A stretch of 64,000 nt of DNA from Myoxocephalus aenaeus (taxonomy: Eukaryota; Chordata; Actinopteri; Perciformes; Cottidae). How positions within the stretch are numbered: the first letter of the stretch is position 1; each line of letters begins with the position of its first letter. The position numbers and the translations under genes were made by a program. Positions 57,741-64,000 of the stretch are shown piece after piece. The stretch covers positions 5,242,501-5,306,500 of the forward strand of contig JBAMJR010000011.1 in NCBI GenBank assembly GCA_038501785.1, read 5' to 3'. The notes below the pieces were generated by a model. The model saw nothing but the letters and a program-made list of their open reading frames with translations, was not told the DNA's origin and did not search any database.

Positions 57741-59126
57741 TGGGGACATTTCTCACAACTACAAGCCTTTGTCGGACGTATATTTATTACGAGAAAGGAA
57801 GCTCAAGTGGAACCTTCATGTTCATACGCGTTTGCTCGGCGTCTGCAGTCGCAGGAATCACACATTTGACACTCCAGGATTCACTCATTTGAATAGCTGT
57901 TCAGGTTTATTTGTTAACAGCGCCACAAAAAAGACAATATGAATTCAAACGGAACGACGCCTTGAGGCGGCTCCTACATTTCAACCCAATCCTTGGTGAT
58001 GAATCCAGTTTTTAATAGAGAGCCGAGGTGAAACCGGTACATAAGAGAAGTAAGAGAATCTCAATCAAAATCCCTAAAAACTACAAACTTCTAAAAGTCC
58101 AGCCTGGGAAGAGGCCCTTCCTCCACAGTATGTTGTGCGGCTTGCTTTATATGTCTGGATAAGAAAAGAAGAACAAATATTTGCACACCATTTCGCATAA
58201 GCCCTAGACGCCTGTGTAAATATCGCGGTTCAACAGAAGCTGTAGGTTTGTTTTTTCCTGCGCTCACAAAGTTTGAATTCTCTCGTGGCAGCTGGACAAC
58301 GCAAAGCAAAGCCCCGGTTCCACTTTTTGAAGAGAGACCGATGACAGAAACGCTGAACGAGAGAGACTTCCCTTTAGTTACATCGGAGCTAGCGGAGCAG
58401 CTAACTGAGCTAAACAGAGAGAGGCGCCACGAGGGTCGACACAAACGCAGCACGCTGACACGGACGCTGGCGAAGTTTTAAGAAGGCTCACTGAGAGGCC
58501 GGGCCGACGCCACGGCGAGCAGCGCAGGAAGACGCCGGCGACACAAACAAAGGGCAGAACGCTTTGATGCCGGCACTTTATTCGTCTGAAATAACTCGAT
58601 TAACGGAGAAGACAAAAGCAACAGTTGCATTTGTAGAACCCCGCCATTGGTTGGAGATTAATCCGCCTCTGTCGTACGTCACAGGGTTGGGGGGCCACCG
58701 TTGTACACTCTGGAGCGCGCACAACAAGTGTATTAAAGACTTTCTGATGGGACCAGATGCACATGAGAGAGAGAGAGCATCGTCGTCATTTATATTTCAA
58801 AACAAAAAAACATGCCTTATTTTCGATTTGCAAAATACTTCATTGCTACTTTGCAAACAGGTCAAAATTTGTTTTTTTCAACAACAAAAAAAACAAAAAA
58901 AGGCAAACATCAGACCTCACCTCATCCTCATTGGTTTCCTTCACCTGATCCGAGGCCTCTCATCGCTCTTTCATATCAATCACCCTCAACCAGACCGCAG
59001 TGCATGTGGCACACGTGTACAGTAGGGCTCGGGGCTCATATTATATCAATGACAATAACGAGGCTCATATGGCCTTATTCACAACGCATAATGCGCATCA
59101 GTTATGTCAACGCCTGCCAGCATGAT

Positions 59127-59182
59127 ACACACACACACACACACACACGCACACACGCACACGCACGCACACACACGCACGT
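59127..59182. repeat. (AC)n microsatellite, interrupted by CGC
   Basis: AC units with regular GCAC interruptions in the second half. Confidence 0.95.
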
Positions 59183-59549
59183 GCCTGGGGGAAGGGTTAC
59201 TCAAGCAGACGACGCAAAGTGTCCGAGGGCACGACATAATGGAGAGGCTTTGTCTTGGTCTGCATTCATGCGACGAAAAAAGTCTTCTCCTCCACCACAA
59301 TCCTAAAATACCTCCGGTGTAGAGGAGCTTCTGCAGGAATAGGGTCAAGTAATTAGTGACTGTGGGCGTGTTGCAGATTTCCGATTTGGAAACGGTTCAG
59401 TTTGGCAAAGGACTTTTTGCCACGGTCTCGCGTTGCCTATATGCGCCACCCACAGATGTTTAATGAATTCCTCTCATCCCAACTTTCATAAAGAAGACAT
59501 TCGGGGGAGATTTCACAGATCAGCGTGTGTCATCGTGGCCTTTCAAGTT

Positions 59550-59705
59550 ATTTCAACCGTGGAACATTTGAATTAGGCTCCGCAGGAAATTGGAGCATCC
59601 TGGGCGTGGGAGTTTATAAGGCTGTAAACTGGTTCTTTATATTTGCCTAAAGCTTCCATAATGAGCGAGATGTGGACCTTATCATGTTATTCAATTAGGG
59701 TGGGG
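59550..59705. promoter_or_regulatory. Candidate downstream conserved element
   Basis: AACATTTGAATTAGGCTCCG, CAGGAAATTGGAGCATCCTG, GCTTCCATAATGAGCGAG and CATGTTATTCAATTAGGG are close-packed homeodomain-type cores without repeats. Confidence 0.3.
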
Positions 59706-59816
59706 GCAGGGGGAGCCTTTAAAACCGTGCCAGGAGATGCTCTTATTAAAGAAACGAGAAAGTTATCTCTCCGAAACATGAATCGAAAATGAAACAAACA
59801 ACAAAAATGAAATGTT

Positions 59817-59844
59817 TTTTGTTGTTGTTGTTGTTGTTGTTGTT
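59817..59844. repeat. (GTT)n microsatellite
   Basis: About nine GTT units. Confidence 0.95.
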
Positions 59845-62800
59845 TGCGCTGATGATCAAGGACATCCAGATACACCGCTGTTGCAATAATTATGGCGCTC
59901 ACATCCCACAACAGAAAGTACAAAGGCCCGTTCACGTGGACGCTCGTGCAGCCGTGAGCTAATTTGTTGTGAATGTGCGTCTGTGTTTTCATCTTCTTAA
60001 ATGCCCCCCTTCGCGTTTCTGGACATGAAGCCATTTGACACGTTTGGCCACTGCGTCGCGTCGCTTTGTTGGGAAACTCCTGTCTTTTCCTTGAGATAGC
60101 GACGCTGATTATGTTGTCAGGATGGATTTGTGTCTGGTAAAAAAACAACAACAAATAACTGCCCGGTTCCTCCCGCTACCCTGCTACATATACTGTATAT
60201 TGTAATTTAGGAGGCAGCTGTCATATTGAGTTTCCCCATTATCCGGTATACGTACCGCGTGGCTCGAGACTCCAGATCGAGCGCACCGGTCGGGACTGGG
60301 CCATCTTCCTGGCGCTCCGGCACGATGACGCGATCTTGATTTATGGGTCCAAATTAATATTTAGATTAATGGTCAAAACAGAAGGCGAGAACGGGCTAGT
60401 GGCAGGTTTGTGGCTCCCAACAGTGAAACGCTGCTGACCCCTCATGGTCTGTGTGACAGACAGGGACGGACAGGGATGGAGGGCTCCGAGTCCACATGGT
60501 AACAGATATACGAGTTGTGAACCCTTCACTTCAGGCCTCATTAAGGATATTTTGGGCTTTAAAAGTATTTGTTTTTAGAATGTTGTCTGTAACTTATAAT
60601 TTTTTTCTAAATCTTTGGAAATTCAACCTCAGTATGTGAAACAGTGGCACTATGTAAATAAAACAGTTATTGATATTTATTACATATTTTAAATATATGG
60701 TAGTTATGATCAGGATGGATGTTGGTTACACATTGAACTTAGTGAAAGTGGAAAATAATAGCAACATATAGCATTTATAGCAGTTTTCTTTTACATGTTT
60801 TGTCCTCTAAGGACATGAGAGCAAAGTGAGGCACAATGGTTAAGCAGAATATTAATCATTGTCACAGACTTTACACAAAGCTATAAATAAAAGCCATTAC
60901 AATAAATGCCTTTTACTAACAAATTACTAAATGAACAATTAAATACTTACATAAACTTCTTCAATCAAAAACATATATATTTTTAACGGCATGGAAAAGA
61001 GCATTACATGATAGAGGCTGTCAAAAGACATCACATCACCAGTCACATTGTGAAGCTGTTTGACATTCTATGCAAAACAAAATCAAAACATTTCTTCGTA
61101 TCAAAATCGAATCATCTTTTCTTCCTTGTAAAACAAAATATGTGTAGGCTACTTACGTCAACTAGTCAGCAATCAATCAATCTGCAACTTTCGACAACAA
61201 TAGGTGTGTGCAGAGCGCTACAATCTAAGCCTGCCATTTCTTTGGTGGTCCAATCAAATGCAAAGAATAAGACTTCAACCTCTCTAACTTGTAATCCCTC
61301 ATAACTGTAAATATCTCAAATATTCAGTTTCACCGGGGAATATGTCACAGTACCAAAGCTACAGACACTCCGACTTCCATTTCACTGGGACTTTTAGCTA
61401 GGCTCATTAGCTGTTAGCTAAGGCCTAGTTTTACGTGGTGTTACTCGGTTATTATTTATGCTTTAGCCACAGGTCTTACTTATGTGGAATGACAAAATGT
61501 TGAAGCATCCAAATATTGTTTTCAATTCAGGGAAAACAGGAAATAGTGTGTATTAGACAAGCTAATGCTATCTCACCAGCAGCTGGCTTCAGCTAGTCAC
61601 TGGGGTTGGGTATTACCAATTATGTAGTTTTTTGTTTTCTATTGTAAAATAATGTACATGATAAACTCAGATTCTGGTCTTACTCGTGACCAATAGCCTA
61701 TCCTGCATTTCGGCCCAGCAGGGCAACACGAATGGATGGGATTTAGATCCTGGTGCGACATGCTAGTTTTATGACAAGGAGTAAATTGATATTCTAATTG
61801 TTTCATACAGAAGAGGCACAACTGTCACATGTGGCTGTGACAGCATGCGTCAGGGCAGCGATAGTGCGACACTATAGTCTGCTATGAGCCTCTGCGGGGA
61901 GTGCAATTTAAATCACTGCCTGCATCTCTGTGCTCTCACAGCTCTGAAAAGGATGATCAGACAAATATGTTCTTTTTTGGGGTGGGGTGGGGGGGGTGCA
62001 TGTCATTCATATCTATCGTAGGACACCGGAAACTGAACAGAACATGCCCATTGAACCTTTATACGTTTCACCTCTACTTCCTAATCCTCAAATCACAAAT
62101 TGTCCGGAAAATAGGAACTCTCGAGAAGAACGACGTCTCTCAACACTGATGGGGCCAAATGTTCCCCCAGCAGACATGTTTGACTCGCCATAGAGCAGGA
62201 AAGGCCCGGGTTGTCACTAATAACATTACCGACGGGCTCCTGCTCCATTCCAGTGGCCCCCGTAAACCGTGACAGTGTGACAGTGAGCCAGCATGCACAA
62301 CACCAGGACCACGGCACTGAAGCGGCTGAGTGGAATTCATCGTGGCATCAGTCATCATTTACACACATATTCCTCTCCCAGAATGCATTTTGGAGGTTTC
62401 CCCGCCTTTCTTTATACGTTACAGCCACAGCAACAACTCAACTTCTGCTCTGCTTGTTAAAAAGCAAAAACACAGGAACAAAAGTGGCCCTTGCTTGTTT
62501 CGAGAGGGGAGATTCTCATGAAATTAATGGAAACCATTGGCTGATTGTAAAGCAAGAAAACCAGACATCACAGATCTTAGGAGTGCAACTGGAATGTGCT
62601 TTGTGATCAGCTTTAATAAAACGTGCAATGCATGATTGCTTTGTTTATAACGTAGACCTCATCTGCGGCCACAGGTCTGACCTTGTGCAGCTTTGAGCTG
62701 TCTCAGCAGAGCGTCCGAGCGCGGCGGCTGACGCAGCGAGACGTCTGCCCGTTTGGGGACAGAGGGTGTATGTAGGTCAGCGGCGGGCCCGCATGCTGTG

Positions 62801-62850
62801 ACAGCAGCACGGTCGCTGTGCTGTGCAGCAGGACGGGGATCGGAGTGGAC

Positions 62851-62863
62851 AGAGAGAGGAGAG

Positions 62864-62900
<37 letters not shown>

Positions 62901-62951
62901 CGAGAGAGAGAGAGAGGGAGCGAGAGAGAGAGAGAGGGAGCGAGAGAGAGA
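62851..62951. repeat. (GA)n compound tract with GGGAGCGAGA units
   Basis: GA runs separated by a regularly recurring GGGAGC interruption, giving a second-order repeat of about 24 bp. The 185-codon frame across it is an artefact. Confidence 0.95.
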
Positions 62952-63424
62952 GGCCCCCCTCACACGTCAGCACCGATACTTCCTCATTTGCCCCCTTAAA
63001 CACTGTGACATTATCAGGCCACGCAGAGCAACGTCCGCCCTCATTACTCTCACCTCTGGTACCGCGGCGAAGTGGGCAAAGAGGAGCCGGAGAAGAGGAC
63101 ACCGGCAGAAATAGGGAAGGGACATCCGAGCATGGTGCATGTCTGAAAATGTCCGGATTGGTCATTTGACAGGCAGATGGTCCGTCCATGTCGAGACACA
63201 AGTGACGATCAAACACAACAATGGTACAGTGTTGACAATGCAGAGCTGTGTAAACACAACTTGATTATAATAAAATAAAAATGTAGAGCTACTGGCAAAG
63301 CACACTAGTTTAGGATTTAAAGAAATGGGAGAATTAATTAAAACAAATTGATTTATTCCTTTCCTCAAGTACATATATTATAACAAATAATGTGATTGAA
63401 ATGTATTAATTCATACCAACCAAG

Positions 63425-63899
63425 TAGTTCTTTAAGCACATCTTTTATTGAAAAAAAAGTAAATAGTACAATACAATATACAAGCCTTTCTAATCTCACA
63501 AATGATGTCATACTGCCATCTAGTGGCTCAAACAGAGGTTCAGATGACGTTTAAAAAATGCAACAAAAAAAAAGACAAATGAACCCCGATGGTCACAAGT
63601 ATTAACATTTTGTGTTTGAGATCATTTCACACTAAGAATGTCAGTGAAACCGCTTTAGGAAGAACAGAGCAGTAATAACTTCGTAGATGTTGGTCCATTC
63701 TATGAAAATAATGGGTTTGTATAAAGTTACAAAGGCGAGTGTTACAACCTTTTGTCATTGCTGTTGGCGAGTCTCTGAAATGTAACAAATGATTATGAAC
63801 ACAACCAAAAAATAAATAAAAAAGGAGCTCATCGGTTATAAGGATGCATTGAACCGGAGGCAGATTTGATGTTTGTCTTGATGCTGCTTGGCATTTTTC
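63425..63899 (-). CDS. Possible terminal exon of an unidentified gene, minus strand (partial, coding 63829-63899)
   Basis: On the minus strand a long pyrimidine tract ends in CTTTCTCAG (acceptor AG at 63900-63901). A short open stretch follows, KMPSSIKTNIKSASGSMHPY then NR, with a stop at 63829-63831. About 400 bases of non-coding sequence come next, then AATAAA at 63444-63449. Acceptor, short frame, stop and poly(A) signal in the right order look like a last exon converging on pbx1. I do not recognise the peptide. The frame is inferred, since the only support is the choice of a sensible phase, and the other two phases are also briefly open. In mammals LMX1A converges on PBX1 from this side, but this peptide does not look like the LMX1A C-terminus. 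Confidence 0.3.
63444..63449 (-). promoter_or_regulatory. Minus-strand poly(A) signal
   Basis: TTTATT on the + strand reads as AATAAA on the minus strand, about 380 bases beyond the stop codon of the possible terminal exon at 63829. On its own the hexamer is weak evidence. Confidence 0.35.
63511..63529 (-). promoter_or_regulatory. CTCF-like motif
   Basis: The minus strand reads GAGCCACTAGATGGCAGTA, matching the common CTCF variant CCACTAGATGGCA. It lies within the 3' UTR of the possible minus-strand gene. Confidence 0.4.
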
Positions 63900-64000
63900 C
63901 TGAGAAAGAAAAGAAATAGGGAGGAAAATTACTGCATTTGTTACAATGTGTTTGTGTACTCTGAAATCTTAAGAGTTCAACAAAATTCAGGGGTTTATTT

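Larger units (their letters stand above)
55776..63424. other. Intergenic region downstream of pbx1
   Basis: No protein gene can be supported in these 7.6 kb. The open frames are short and lack known motifs. There are conserved-looking blocks at about 56640-56780 (with a TCF/LEF motif), 57610-57740 and 59550-59705. Simple repeats lie at 59127-59182, 59817-59844 and 62851-62951. AT-rich sequence at 60540-61640 shows nothing I can interpret. Confidence 0.7.

Noticed and set aside
62211..62606. 131-codon + strand frame followed by AATAAA near 62615
   Set aside because: A stop and a chance poly(A) hexamer are not enough. The sequence is unrecognised and there is no acceptor with good phase.
62659..63216. 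185-codon frame, minus strand, and overlapping + strand frames
   Set aside because: Length comes from the stop-free GA microsatellite. Flanking residues are unlike any family.
63829..63899. Assignment of the minus-strand exon to lmx1a by mammalian synteny
   Set aside because: The short peptide does not resemble the LMX1A C-terminus, so the identity is left open.

Overview
This is vertebrate genomic DNA, almost certainly from a ray-finned fish and probably a percomorph. The evidence is a split gene with GT-AG introns, very dense dinucleotide microsatellites, long oligo-G/C runs, a V-SINE-like core, and interspersed repeat families that I recognise as typical of teleosts. There are no operons, CRISPR arrays, or phage or plasmid features.

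The only gene I can name with certainty is the 3' part of pbx1, which encodes a PBC-class TALE homeodomain transcription factor. It lies on the + strand. Seven coding exons are visible (40435-40685, 42341-42531, 44716-44851, 46411-46570, 49427-49539, 50437-50526, 52903-52998). They join in one reading frame and encode the end of PBC-A, the alanine linker, PBC-B, the TALE homeodomain and the whole C-terminal tail. They correspond to exons 3-9 of vertebrate PBX1. The first two coding exons (N-terminus and start of PBC-A) were not found and should lie upstream. Positions 1-40434 are therefore read as part of the very long intron 2. The tail motifs (HGSQANSPSTPNSAG, NMSNSGDLFMSVQSLNG) place the gene with Pbx1 rather than Pbx2, Pbx3 or Pbx4. 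I cannot tell the teleost pbx1a and pbx1b paralogues apart from the sequence alone.

Layout: 1-40434 is intron 2, a gene desert containing microsatellites, at least two MITE-like DNA elements (21418-21729, 22957-23438), several diverged interspersed repeats, a CpG-rich block (about 10830-11260), and stretches that look like conserved non-coding enhancers. These carry octamer (ATTTGCAT), TAAT/homeodomain and PBX-MEIS/PBX-HOX motifs. 40435-52998 holds the exons and introns 3-8. 52999 to about 55775 is the 3' UTR, ending at overlapping poly(A) signals. 55776-63425 is intergenic. 63425-63899 may be the terminal exon of an unidentified gene on the minus strand, converging on pbx1.

The most informative points are these. 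The 113-bp exon 7 is a cassette whose skipping moves exon 8 into a second, conserved frame, giving the short Pbx1b tail. Exon 4 is flanked on both sides by UG-rich tracts and has a weak donor. There is an Ala in the homeodomain where a Ser is expected. A perfect PBX-MEIS/PREP decamer lies in the gene's own intron. There are two perfect 12-bp hairpins, and the octamer motif is over-represented. I found no clearly undescribed biological system.
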